Origin: Caryophanales bacterium
GTDB lineage: Bacteria > Bacillota_I > Bacilli_A > RFN20 > CAG-826
NCBI GenBank assembly: GCA_016280685.1
Contig: JAEEHE010000143.1
Coordinates: 1 to 21,393, forward strand
Direction of reading: 5' to 3'
DNA: 21,393 bases
Every line of letters begins with the position of its first letter. Position 1 is the first letter of the stretch. Made by a program: the position numbers and the translations under genes. Shown here in pieces: positions 1 to 7,003 of this stretch. The notes beneath the pieces were generated by a model. That model ran no database searches. It had not been told where the DNA came from and saw only the letters and a program-made list of their open reading frames with translations.

Positions 1-1
1 A

Positions 2-898
2 AAGAGAGAAACATTGGTACAAAATATTGCCTATATGGCCATTATGGCGGCCATTAATGTGATCTTTGTTTTATTAACAACATTAGTGCCAGTTTTATTA
101 TTTTTAATTGTTTTCGTCTTGCCATTAACATCTGTCATAGTCACTCTTCATTGTAAGAAGATATATTTCCCAATATATGCTATAGCAACTATCGGGCTAT
201 GTATGTTAGTGACTATCTGGAAAATTGATGACACGATATTTTATGTTATCCCATCTATTATCTCTGGCTTTATATTTGGTCTATTAATAGAGAAACAATT
301 CCCTTCATTTTGGATTATCTTTATCACCACGATTATTCAAATAGGTTTTACCTATGCTTCTATTCCTCTCATTAAGGTAATGGTTGGAAGAAACATTGTG
401 ACTGATTTCGCTACTATATTCTCATTACAAGATTTTGAATATTTAGATTATGTTGTACCATGCTTCATATTCTTCATTTCTTTAGCCCAAGAAATCATCG
501 CTTTCATCATTATTAGAAATGAACTTCCTAAATTTGGTTATGAATTAAATGATCCTAAATACCTACCATTATCGTTATTCATTTCTTTAGCGTCATCCTC
601 TGTCTTAGCCTTTATCTTCATGTTTGTTTACGGGCCTCTCGGATATTTATTTACGTTGTTCTCATTATTCTTTGGAATATACGCTATCGGTTATCTAATT
701 AACGATAGAAATTTATTTGTCTATATCGCATTACCAAGTTCGTTTATTCTATCGATATTTTTATTTGCAGGTCTCTACTCTTTAGCGGATAAACCGAACG
801 GTCTTATATTTATTAATATTTTCTTTTTTACTGAAGCAATTATTGTTTTAATCAATAATTATTTGTTAAAACGTCACAAGATAGATACAATTAAATAA
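2..898 (+). CDS. Polytopic membrane protein, 5' end probably outside the window
   Basis: An integral membrane protein of at least 294 residues with roughly 8 to 10 hydrophobic segments spread over its whole length. The reading frame is open to the left edge. A TTG at 14 or the ATG at 35 could serve as start, but the frame runs upstream without a stop through charged codons (K-R-E-T), as expected for a cytoplasmic N-terminus ahead of the first helix, so I treat the gene as 5'-truncated. The shape (many helices, short loops, no large soluble domain) resembles DUF2232/YybS or ECF S-component-like proteins, but I see no diagnostic motif and do not assign a family. The next gene starts 4 nt after its TAA, so the two are probably co-transcribed and translationally coupled. 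Confidence 0.8.
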   Translation, partial: KRETLVQNIAYMAIMAAINVIFVLLTTLVPVLLFLIVFVLPLTSVIVTLHCKKIYFPIYAIATIGLCMLVTIWKIDDTIFYVIPSIISGFIFGLLIEKQFPSFWIIFITTIIQIGFTYASIPLIKVMVGRNIVTDFATIFSLQDFEYLDYVVPCFIFFISLAQEIIAFIIIRNELPKFGYELNDPKYLPLSLFISLASSSVLAFIFMFVYGPLGYLFTLFSLFFGIYAIGYLINDRNLFVYIALPSSFILSIFLFAGLYSLADKPNGLIFINIFFFTEAIIVLINNYLLKRHKIDTIK

Positions 899-902
899 GC
901 GT

Positions 903-1598
903 ATGATTAATTTCTTTAAATCTTTTGGAAAAGGAATCCTCTATCTCTTCGTACTACCTGCACTTTTAGTGGGTGTGGCTATTTATGGAGTGGTCGCTTT
1001 ATTTATCTTCTTGTTTTTAGCCATTAAAGGTCTAGTTTTATTCTTCTCTGGTAGATCTCTCTATGATGACTTACCAGAAGATGAAGAAGCCAAAAGAAGA
1101 CTTAATCCTCAAGCTAATAGAAGTGTCCAAGTAACCACTACTCCTGAACAAAATAACAATCAAGTTCAAACTAATAGTGTTATCTTTGGCCCCACTCAAA
1201 ATGAACAGCCCACTAATATCGATAACGATCCTTTCTATGTTCCCGAGTATTTAAAATCTACTCCTGAAGAAAAAGAAGAAACTCCAGTTGAAGAAAGTGA
1301 ACCAGAACAAATCCAAAATAGTTTTGAATCAGCACAAAATTTAGAACCAGAAATCGAGCCTTATAACGAACCTGAACAAACTTCTAATATCGAAGAAGAA
1401 AAAGACGAAGATATTCCTCTATTCGAAACATCTATCGAACAAGAAACAATAGAAGAAGAACCACAAAATTTAAAACAAGATGAAGTGATTTTTGAGAAAA
1501 AACCATCTCAAAACACCACTATTTTAGATATAAATGATATCGAAGATGATGACGAAGATGAAGATAAATCATCTGGTATTGACATCGAATTTCACTAG
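903..1598 (+). CDS. Membrane protein with long acidic disordered tail
   Basis: 231 residues, not recognised. The first about 50 residues form one long or two adjacent hydrophobic segments (about 13-50) ending in the basic turn SGR. Residues 55-231 are low in complexity and highly acidic, rich in Glu, Gln, Asn, Pro and Asp, ending in a run of Asp/Glu (about 209-222). This predicts a membrane anchor with a disordered tail, most likely cytoplasmic. There is no good Shine-Dalgarno sequence before the ATG, which lies 4 nt after the previous stop, so translation is probably coupled to the upstream gene. The next gene follows with a strong Shine-Dalgarno that begins inside this gene's stop codon. 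The string EETPVEE also occurs in the acidic N-terminus of the membrane protein ending at 7004, which I read as convergent low complexity. Function unknown. Confidence 0.8.
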   Translation: MINFFKSFGKGILYLFVLPALLVGVAIYGVVALFIFLFLAIKGLVLFFSGRSLYDDLPEDEEAKRRLNPQANRSVQVTTTPEQNNNQVQTNSVIFGPTQNEQPTNIDNDPFYVPEYLKSTPEEKEETPVEESEPEQIQNSFESAQNLEPEIEPYNEPEQTSNIEEEKDEDIPLFETSIEQETIEEEPQNLKQDEVIFEKKPSQNTTILDINDIEDDDEDEDKSSGIDIEFH

Positions 1599-1606
1599 GG
1601 AGGAGG
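1597..1606 (+). promoter_or_regulatory. Shine-Dalgarno that decides between two ATG starts
   Basis: AGGGAGGAGG overlaps the TAG stop of the preceding gene. The spacing to the ATG at 1614 (7 nt) is better than to the ATG at 1611 (4 nt). Confidence 0.75.
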
Positions 1607-1613
1607 ACATATG

Positions 1614-2300
1614 ATGAATCTGCTTATTTCATTATCGGAAAATGATAAAAGATTAATCTTTGCGATTTTAATCATCTTTGTTCTCATCTTTGTATTGATC
1701 GGTTACATCGGTTTCGTCATATCCAGAATCATGAAATGGCAAGGTAAAAAATTAGACACATTAGTGGCGGATGCGGTTGTCACTAGAGTCATTACCAATA
1801 AGCGTCATTTCATCAGATACGCTAGGAAGAAAAATTGGAGATTATTCTTCAAACAATCTTATGTCGCTATTTTGATTCTTTTACTTACTGCGATTGTCTT
1901 AGTGGTTCGAGATGCTATTTATAAAGATTTCTCCTATAACCCATTCAATAAAGAAACAGGGTTTGGTTCCGTATTATTCCTTTGGGATTTCTCCGTTTGT
2001 TTCAAATTTGAAAACCACGCTTTAATATTGAACTGGCCAACTTTAGTGAATACTCCTCATTTAGTCGCAGAAGCTTGGGGTGGGTATATCTTCACCATCT
2101 TATTAGTGGTCGGAGGTCTTTGGTACTTTATCGCTTTACAATCTTTAATCGCGAGAACCATTAGAATGTTCTCTTTATCCACCAGTGCTTTTGAAAAGAC
2201 ATTAGATGGTTTTAATCAAAATCAACAATATGTCCAACAACAACCGCAAGCGCCAAATCAAAATATTCCACCATCTAATAATAACAATCCAATGCAATAA
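1614..2300 (+). CDS. Three-TM membrane protein with N/Q/P-rich tail
   Basis: 228 residues from the ATG at 1614. Two ATG codons are adjacent, at 1611 and 1614. The AGGAGG at 1601-1606 lies only 4 nt from the first but 7 nt from the second, so I prefer the second. Three hydrophobic segments are visible (about residues 12-38, 78-100 and 152-178), with a basic stretch after the first (VITNKRHFIRYARKK) that fits a cytoplasmic loop. The last about 30 residues are Gln, Asn and Pro rich and look disordered. It is the last gene of a three-gene membrane-protein operon, with a hairpin terminator immediately after its stop. I do not recognise a family. Confidence 0.8.
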   Translation: MNLLISLSENDKRLIFAILIIFVLIFVLIGYIGFVISRIMKWQGKKLDTLVADAVVTRVITNKRHFIRYARKKNWRLFFKQSYVAILILLLTAIVLVVRDAIYKDFSYNPFNKETGFGSVLFLWDFSVCFKFENHALILNWPTLVNTPHLVAEAWGGYIFTILLVVGGLWYFIALQSLIARTIRMFSLSTSAFEKTLDGFNQNQQYVQQQPQAPNQNIPPSNNNNPMQ

Positions 2301-2302
2301 AA

Positions 2303-2331
2303 AAATCCTACATAAGTAGGATTTATTTTTT
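2303..2331. terminator. Bidirectional intrinsic terminator between convergent operons
   Basis: A perfect 9-bp stem (AAATCCTAC / GTAGGATTT) with an ATAA loop is followed by ATTTTTT on the plus strand. On the other strand the A-run at 2299-2305 gives a U-tract, so the hairpin can end both the plus-strand membrane-protein operon and the minus-strand asnS transcript. The stop codon of the minus-strand miniprotein (2323-2325) lies inside it. Confidence 0.85.
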
Positions 2332-2472
2332 GAATATCATAATCATTTCAAATATCAGATAGCCGACGAGAAGGATATCAAATAAAATCAGCAAAATGAA
2401 AAGACGACGTCTAGAACGATTCTTTCTATTTTGTTCTTCTAATGTAGCTACTTCTTGCCTATTTTCTTCCAT
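2323..2472 (-). CDS. 49-residue single-TM miniprotein downstream of asnS
   Basis: A short open frame running from ATG at 2472 to TAA at 2323-2325. The first about 24 residues are hydrophilic, first acidic and Gln-rich, then strongly basic (RKNRSRRR). They are followed by one hydrophobic helix of about 20 residues (FILLILFDILLVGYLIF) and a short Lys-ended tail. Basic residues directly before the helix predict N-in, C-out topology. It starts 6 nt after the asnS stop without a clear Shine-Dalgarno, so it is probably translated by coupling, and it ends exactly in the shared terminator. The regular architecture and its placement between a stop codon and a terminator argue for a real gene. No function can be assigned. 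Confidence 0.7.
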   Translation of the reverse strand: MEENRQEVATLEEQNRKNRSRRRLFILLILFDILLVGYLIFEMIMIFKK

Positions 2473-2478
2473 ACACTA

Positions 2479-3870
2479 TTAATATTTGATTGATCCAGAT
2501 GTACGTGGATAAGGTTGTACATCACGAATATTGGTCATACCTGTAATATACATTAATAAGCGGTCAAATCCAATACCGAAACCAGAATGGCGGCAGCCAC
2601 CATAACGACGAGTATCTAAATACCAATCGAGTTCTTTCGCATTGCCAAGAGCTTCCATTTTCGCTTTTAAGATATCGTATCTTTCTTCTCTTTGAGAACC
2701 ACCGACCACTTCACCCACCATCGGAACTAATAAGTCACAAGCGGCGACTGTTTTACCATCATCATTTAAACGCATATAGAATGCTTTAATATCTTTCGGA
2801 TAATCAATAAGGAATAATGGTCCTTTTACCACTTCTTCAGTGAGGTATCTTTCGTGTTCAGATTGTAAATCCATACCCCATTCAATCTTATTGTTATCGA
2901 ATTTGTGACCATTCTTCACGGCTTCTTGTAATAATTCAATACCCTTTGTATAAGACATTCTTTGGAATTCACTATTAACGACATGATTTAATCTTTCTAA
3001 TAAAGTGTTATCAATCATGGAATTAAAGAAATTCATTTCATCTGGGCAAGATTTAAGGATGTAATTGATGCAGAATTTCACGCAATCCTCAATTAAATCC
3101 ATATTATCGGATAAATCAGCGAAAGCGATTTCTGGTTCGACCATCCAGAATTCAGAAGCGTGTCTCACGGTGTTACTATGTTCCGCTCTAAAGGCAGGAC
3201 CAAAGGTGTAGACATCTCTAAAGGCTAAAGCAAATGGTTCAACGTGTAATTGACCAGTCACTGTTAAATTAACTTTACGACCATAGAAATAATTTGGATC
3301 TTTAGTATCGTGAGTTGTGACATCAAAGATATTGCCAGCACCTTCACCATCATTAGTGGTGATTAAAGGTGTATGAACATAGATGAATCCTCTTTCTTGG
3401 AAGAATTCATGAATCGCCATTGATAAGACAGAACGGACTCTATAAACCGCTTGGAATGTGTTAGCACGCGGTCTAATATGAGCGATTTCTCTTAAGAATT
3501 CAAAAGAGTGTCTCTTCTTTTGTAAAGGATAATCGTCATCCACCGCACCTTCGAGTTCGCATTCTTGGACATGAATTTCAAATGGCTGTTTATTCTCTGG
3601 TGTTAAGACAACTTCGCCCACCACTCTAATAGCAGAGCCAGTGCGTAAAGATGTTAAAACATCATATCCTTTTGCCTCTTTGTTATAAACTAATTGAACA
3701 TTTTTAAAGCAGGTACCATCGTTAAATTCGACGAATCCGATAGATCCGTTATCACGATTGGTTTTCACCCAGCCTTCGAGTTCCACTAATTTAGTTTGTT
3801 CTTTTTCTTCTTGATTACCGTTACAAACGATATCAAATAATTCGAAGTCAGTTGTTTTGATAGCTTCCAT
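2479..3870 (-). CDS. asnS: Asparagine--tRNA ligase
   Basis: Class IIb aminoacyl-tRNA synthetase that charges tRNA-Asn with asparagine in the cytoplasm, 463 residues, the normal AsnS length. An OB-fold anticodon-binding domain is at about 28-105. Class II motif 2 is around 226-246 (FRAEHSNTVRHASEFWMVEPE region). The GGSQREERYD segment is at 390-399 and motif 3 (GFGIGFDRLLMY) at about 430-441, followed by the TGMTNIRDVQPYPRT ending typical of AsnS. Its start has the Shine-Dalgarno GAGGAA (3877-3882). It follows tsaD on the same strand after a 49-nt gap that contains an extended -10 element, so it may be read both from tsaD and from its own promoter. A membrane miniprotein gene follows directly. 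Having AsnS suggests direct Asn-tRNA charging rather than the amidotransferase route, though GatCAB elsewhere is not excluded. Confidence 0.97.
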   Translation of the reverse strand: MEAIKTTDFELFDIVCNGNQEEKEQTKLVELEGWVKTNRDNGSIGFVEFNDGTCFKNVQLVYNKEAKGYDVLTSLRTGSAIRVVGEVVLTPENKQPFEIHVQECELEGAVDDDYPLQKKRHSFEFLREIAHIRPRANTFQAVYRVRSVLSMAIHEFFQERGFIYVHTPLITTNDGEGAGNIFDVTTHDTKDPNYFYGRKVNLTVTGQLHVEPFALAFRDVYTFGPAFRAEHSNTVRHASEFWMVEPEIAFADLSDNMDLIEDCVKFCINYILKSCPDEMNFFNSMIDNTLLERLNHVVNSEFQRMSYTKGIELLQEAVKNGHKFDNNKIEWGMDLQSEHERYLTEEVVKGPLFLIDYPKDIKAFYMRLNDDGKTVAACDLLVPMVGEVVGGSQREERYDILKAKMEALGNAKELDWYLDTRRYGGCRHSGFGIGFDRLLMYITGMTNIRDVQPYPRTSGSIKY

Positions 3871-3889
3871 AATAATTTCCTCGCCTTAA

Positions 3890-3898
3890 ATTATAACA
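3890..3898 (-). promoter_or_regulatory. Possible extended -10 promoter of asnS
   Basis: TGTTATAAT (TG-N-TATAAT) on the minus strand lies 19 nt before the asnS ATG, with the Shine-Dalgarno between them. I see no clear -35. In such AT-rich sequence this could be chance. Confidence 0.4.
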
Positions 3899-3919
3899 AT
3901 TAATTTAAATAATGCATTA

Positions 3920-4936
3920 TTATTCAAATTTTTTATATTCCTCAATAGACCAGTTTGGATCCACTCCTAATGATAATGGAGCAAATACTTTCATCTCATA
4001 TAGATGTTCCGCCACTTTAGCAATCATCACTGCTTGGTCAGTGCAGCACCACATGGGTGGGATGATAATTTCAATACCACGTTTATCCATCTCTTTTTGT
4101 ATTTCACTTCTTAGATATGAATTGGCGGAAACACCACCTGCAAGCACTACTTGTTCGACATGATATTCTTCTACTGCTTTCTTGGCTCTATCAAGCACTA
4201 AACCCACTGCCACATCTTGGAAGGAACGACACATATTGGGGACATTAATCTTCTCACCTCTTTGTTCAAGGTTATGAACAAGATTAATAATGTTAGTTTT
4301 TAATCCTGAATATGACAAATCATATGTATGCTCGCCTTTTAAAGGAACTGGCAGGTCATAAGTATGCTCACCTTCTTTAGCTAATTTATCAATGGGTATA
4401 CCGCCTGGATAAGGTAAGCCTAAAACACGAGCGACTTTGTCATAACATTCACCAATCGCGTCATCTCTAGTCTCACCGATAATTTTAAAATCCATATCCT
4501 TTTCCATTAAGACTAGTTCACTATTACCACCAGATACCACTACCGCTAATAAGGGGAATTTTAATGGTTTTATAAATTCATTAGCGTAGATATGTCCAGT
4601 TAAGTGATGAACAGGAATTAATGGCTTTTTATAGAGCATCGCTAATGTTTTAGCGCATTGCAAACCCACATGTAAGGCACCGATTAAACCGGGACCTCTA
4701 GTTACCGCAAAAGCATCGACATCTTCTAATTTGATATTAGCTTGCTCAATAGCTTCTTTAAGAACGACACCGATATTCTCCGCATGCAAACGAGAAGCGA
4801 TTTCTGGCATGACACCACCATATTTACGGTGTACTTCAATTTGGGTACTGACAACATTAGAAAGTAATTCGCCATCTCTAATAACGGCGACAGAAGTTTC
4901 ATCACAACTCGATTCAATCGCTAAGATAAGAGCCAT
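3920..4936 (-). CDS. tsaD: tRNA t6A37 threonylcarbamoyltransferase TsaD
   Basis: Kae1/TsaD family, ASKHA fold, 338 residues, normal length. With TsaB and TsaE it transfers the threonylcarbamoyl group from TC-AMP to A37 of ANN-decoding tRNAs. Visible hallmarks are the N-terminal phosphate-1 region (AIESSCDETSVAV, 6-18), the metal-binding HxxxH at H111/H115 (HLTGHIYAN), the SGGNSELV strand at 135-142, the GETRDDAIGECYDKVARVLG segment (154-173), AGGVSANSYLR at 266-276, and the third metal ligand candidate D300 in CTDQAVMIA. It starts 1 nt after the rimI stop, with the Shine-Dalgarno AAGGTGGA inside the end of rimI, so the two are translationally coupled. The heptad GEHTYDL occurs twice (189-195 and 201-207), next to the family's usual YDFSFSG motif. 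Confidence 0.97.
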   Translation of the reverse strand: MALILAIESSCDETSVAVIRDGELLSNVVSTQIEVHRKYGGVMPEIASRLHAENIGVVLKEAIEQANIKLEDVDAFAVTRGPGLIGALHVGLQCAKTLAMLYKKPLIPVHHLTGHIYANEFIKPLKFPLLAVVVSGGNSELVLMEKDMDFKIIGETRDDAIGECYDKVARVLGLPYPGGIPIDKLAKEGEHTYDLPVPLKGEHTYDLSYSGLKTNIINLVHNLEQRGEKINVPNMCRSFQDVAVGLVLDRAKKAVEEYHVEQVVLAGGVSANSYLRSEIQKEMDKRGIEIIIPPMWCCTDQAVMIAKVAEHLYEMKVFAPLSLGVDPNWSIEEYKKFE

Positions 4937-4937
4937 A

Positions 4938-5411
4938 TTAATCTTCCACCTTTCTAATCATATATATCGCATCATCACCATTATCGTAGTAATGAGGTTT
5001 CACACATTCTTTTTTAAATCCATGTTTCAAATAAAAATTAATCGCTTTTGTATTATCAAACCTTACTTCCAAAGTTAGTGTTCTCACTTTCTTTGCGTAG
5101 CAATCATTGATGATTTCATCCATCATCGCACTACCTAATTGTTTATGTTGCAAAGATGGGTGCACAGCAATTTGTGCGATTGTCGCGGAATCAAAGGTAT
5201 GCCAATAATCACAAAAACCCACTACTGATTTTAAGTTTTGCGATTTATCTTCTAATTCAATCACCCAGAAATTAGCGACCGGATTTTCGTGCATTTCATA
5301 ACGAACATCCTTTTCTTTCCAAGGTGCTTTAAAACAGAGGTTCTCTAATTCGAGAATCGCTGGTATATCATCATCAATGGCTTCTCTTACTGTTACGTAT
5401 AAATAATCCAT
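4938..5411 (-). CDS. rimI: Ribosomal protein S18-alanine N-acetyltransferase (GNAT)
   Basis: GNAT-fold acetyltransferase of 157 residues, expected to acetylate the N-terminal alanine of ribosomal protein S18. The acetyl-CoA-binding motif A is visible at about 78-97 (IAQIAVHPSLQHKQLGSAMM, with the Q-x-x-L-G-S loop). It is followed by LTLEVR (112-117), whose Glu aligns with the RimI catalytic Glu, then the AINFYLKHGF motif B (123-132) and a paired Tyr (141-142). Its place between tsaB and tsaD is the widespread bacterial order for RimI and is the main reason to prefer RimI over another GNAT. It starts 1 nt after the tsaB stop. Residues 1-8 (MDYLYVTV) are slightly longer than some relatives, but no better start is seen. 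Confidence 0.9.
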   Translation of the reverse strand: MDYLYVTVREAIDDDIPAILELENLCFKAPWKEKDVRYEMHENPVANFWVIELEDKSQNLKSVVGFCDYWHTFDSATIAQIAVHPSLQHKQLGSAMMDEIINDCYAKKVRTLTLEVRFDNTKAINFYLKHGFKKECVKPHYYDNGDDAIYMIRKVED

Positions 5412-5412
5412 A

Positions 5413-5997
5413 TTAATCCTTCATATAAACAGGTTTGATTCCTAATGGGTCATCAACTGGTTTTAGATATTTCTTTAGTGAAAGCATTTGCTCGGAAAGA
5501 CTATTTTTCTTACCTTCTAAACCGAGGTATTTAGCGTCTCCACATAAAACATAATCAGGATGTTCTTTGATATAATCTAAAACCTTATCGTTAGTGAAAA
5601 TAGTATCTTCCACGATAATCTTTTCATTATCATAAACTCCAAAATAAGAACGTCCACTTCTCGCATTAATCACACAAATAGAAGGATTTTTGCCATCTTT
5701 TTGGCATCTTAAAGAACTAACGACAAAAACTTTGACATTTAATGCTGTAGCGATAGTTTTAGCAATTGTAATTGCGATTCTCACACCCGTATAAGAACCT
5801 GGACCAATCGCCACCATTAAATCTTCTATCTCGTTATTTGTGACATGATATTTATTAAGTAAATTATCAAGCTCTGGAATCATGTGTTCAGATTGTGATT
5901 GCCAAGCTTCATAAGATGTCTCTTCTAATAGAATATTATCTTTCGCTAAACCCACAGTTAAAGAAGTATTAGATGAATCTAAAAGTATCGTATACAT
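5413..5997 (-). CDS. tsaB: tRNA t6A biosynthesis protein TsaB
   Basis: Inactive TsaD paralogue (YeaZ family), 194 residues, that dimerises with TsaD and scaffolds the t6A complex. The N-terminal strand MYTILLDSSNTSLTVGL and the signature GPGSYTGVR (65-73), followed by the helix leading to TIATALN, are clear. The C-terminal half is short (about 194 residues against about 230 in Bacillus), as in many small genomes. The ATG overlaps the tsaE stop by 1 nt (TAATG), so translation is likely coupled to tsaE. No separate promoter is seen. Confidence 0.95.
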   Translation of the reverse strand: MYTILLDSSNTSLTVGLAKDNILLEETSYEAWQSQSEHMIPELDNLLNKYHVTNNEIEDLMVAIGPGSYTGVRIAITIAKTIATALNVKVFVVSSLRCQKDGKNPSICVINARSGRSYFGVYDNEKIIVEDTIFTNDKVLDYIKEHPDYVLCGDAKYLGLEGKKNSLSEQMLSLKKYLKPVDDPLGIKPVYMKD

Positions 5998-6443
5998 TAG
6001 GCGAATAGCTCCTCAAGATTATCTTGCACTTTAAATTTAATCTCGCGATTATCATCTCCGAGATTTCTTATCTCCACTTCAATGGCGTCCTTAGGGATTA
6101 ATCTTTCAATATACATCGGCCATTCAATAACGGTAATTCCGGTCTCATAGCCAATATATTCATCTAAGCCGATATCGGTATCAATATCCGCTAGACGATA
6201 AGCATCAATATGAATTAAAGGACGATCACCTTTTAAATATATTTTCATAATATTAAAAGTGGGTGATTGTACAATTTCATTAATATGAAGTCCTTCTGCT
6301 AAACCACGGACAAAAGTCGTCTTACCAGCACCCAAATCACCACTGAAGGTAAGTGTTGTGCCGTTCGGTAATCTGTTTGCCAAGTTCTTCGCTAGTTCAA
6401 TTGTTTCTTCTTTTTTATGTGTTAATTTAATAATTTGTTTCAT
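5997..6443 (-). CDS. tsaE: tRNA t6A biosynthesis ATPase TsaE
   Basis: P-loop ATPase of the TsaE/YjeE family, 148 residues, needed for turnover of the TsaB-TsaD-TsaE complex. The Walker A is GDLGAGKTT (35-43), followed by the switch-like SPTFN (60-64), HIDAYRL (78-84) and the conserved IEWP (106-109). It lies 20 nt after the DUF402 gene and overlaps tsaB by 1 nt. I see no Shine-Dalgarno before its ATG. The short spacer instead holds a perfect odd palindrome (6452-6466). Confidence 0.96.
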   Translation of the reverse strand: MKQIIKLTHKKEETIELAKNLANRLPNGTTLTFSGDLGAGKTTFVRGLAEGLHINEIVQSPTFNIMKIYLKGDRPLIHIDAYRLADIDTDIGLDEYIGYETGITVIEWPMYIERLIPKDAIEVEIRNLGDDNREIKFKVQDNLEELFA

Positions 6444-6451
6444 AGTTAATT

Positions 6452-6466
6452 TAAGTCTAAGACTTA
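6452..6466. repeat. 15-nt perfect palindrome between DUF402 gene and tsaE
   Basis: TAAGTCT-A-AGACTTA, 7-nt arms around one central base. It contains the DUF402 stop codon and lies 8 nt before the tsaE start, in place of a Shine-Dalgarno. As RNA it could form a 5-bp stem with a 3-nt loop. A function is not shown. Confidence 0.4.
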
Positions 6467-6994
6467 TTTCTTTTTAGTCATCTCCAAATATTGTTCATAA
6501 TATTTTTTGATGGTCTCTTCATCAAAGGGGAATTCATTATTCTTCATCCTTTGAACAATCTTCTTCGTCGTGTATTTAAGAACGATATCTAAATCATCAC
6601 TATATTTATATGTTTCACGATGATGAGCGTATTCTTTTTCATCTAAAACACGAATCTCTTTATTAGTGAATAATTTAGTGTCTAAATCGTAGTCGATATA
6701 TCTAATACTCTCTTTTGTTAATAAAGAAGGAGAAGCAATGTTGCAATAATAGCAAATGCCATCAGGTTTAATCATGCAAATAGCATTCCACCATTCCTTT
6801 TTAGAGAAAATCGTAACGGCAGGTTCTTTAGTAAACCAACGTCTACCATTGCTCTCGATAACCTTTGCTCTTCTAGAAGCAGTCACGATGAAATCAGCGT
6901 TATTTTCTAACACTAAAGCGCGGTCCCAACAACGATGGAGACTGCCATTATGTTTGAAACATTCTATGCTGACCCAGCGACCCACTATCGACAT
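6464..6994 (-). CDS. Nucleoside tri-/diphosphate phosphatase (DUF402, YgaC/Ntdp type)
   Basis: 176 residues, matching over its whole length the Bacillus YgaC / Staphylococcus Ntdp type of DUF402 proteins, which hydrolyse nucleoside tri- and diphosphates in a metal-dependent way. Conserved segments are the N-terminal KHNGSLHR (14-21), the ESNGRRWFTKEPAV block (47-60), the YYCNIASP motif (82-89), the acidic metal site IDYDLD (100-105), and DEKEY (118-122). The C-terminus is helical and Lys-rich. An AAGG Shine-Dalgarno lies about 7 nt before the ATG, spanning the stop of the upstream gene. Cytoplasmic. Co-transcription with the t6A genes may simply reflect compact packing. Confidence 0.88.
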   Translation of the reverse strand: MSIVGRWVSIECFKHNGSLHRCWDRALVLENNADFIVTASRRAKVIESNGRRWFTKEPAVTIFSKKEWWNAICMIKPDGICYYCNIASPSLLTKESIRYIDYDLDTKLFTNKEIRVLDEKEYAHHRETYKYSDDLDIVLKYTTKKIVQRMKNNEFPFDEETIKKYYEQYLEMTKKK

Positions 6995-7003
6995 ATAAAT
7001 ACC

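Noticed and set aside
4320..4385. Exact repeat of GEHTYDL within TsaD, suggesting a small duplication
   Set aside because: Many TsaD proteins have similar YDL/YDF words at both places, and the nucleotide copies differ, so this is likely family sequence rather than a recent duplication.
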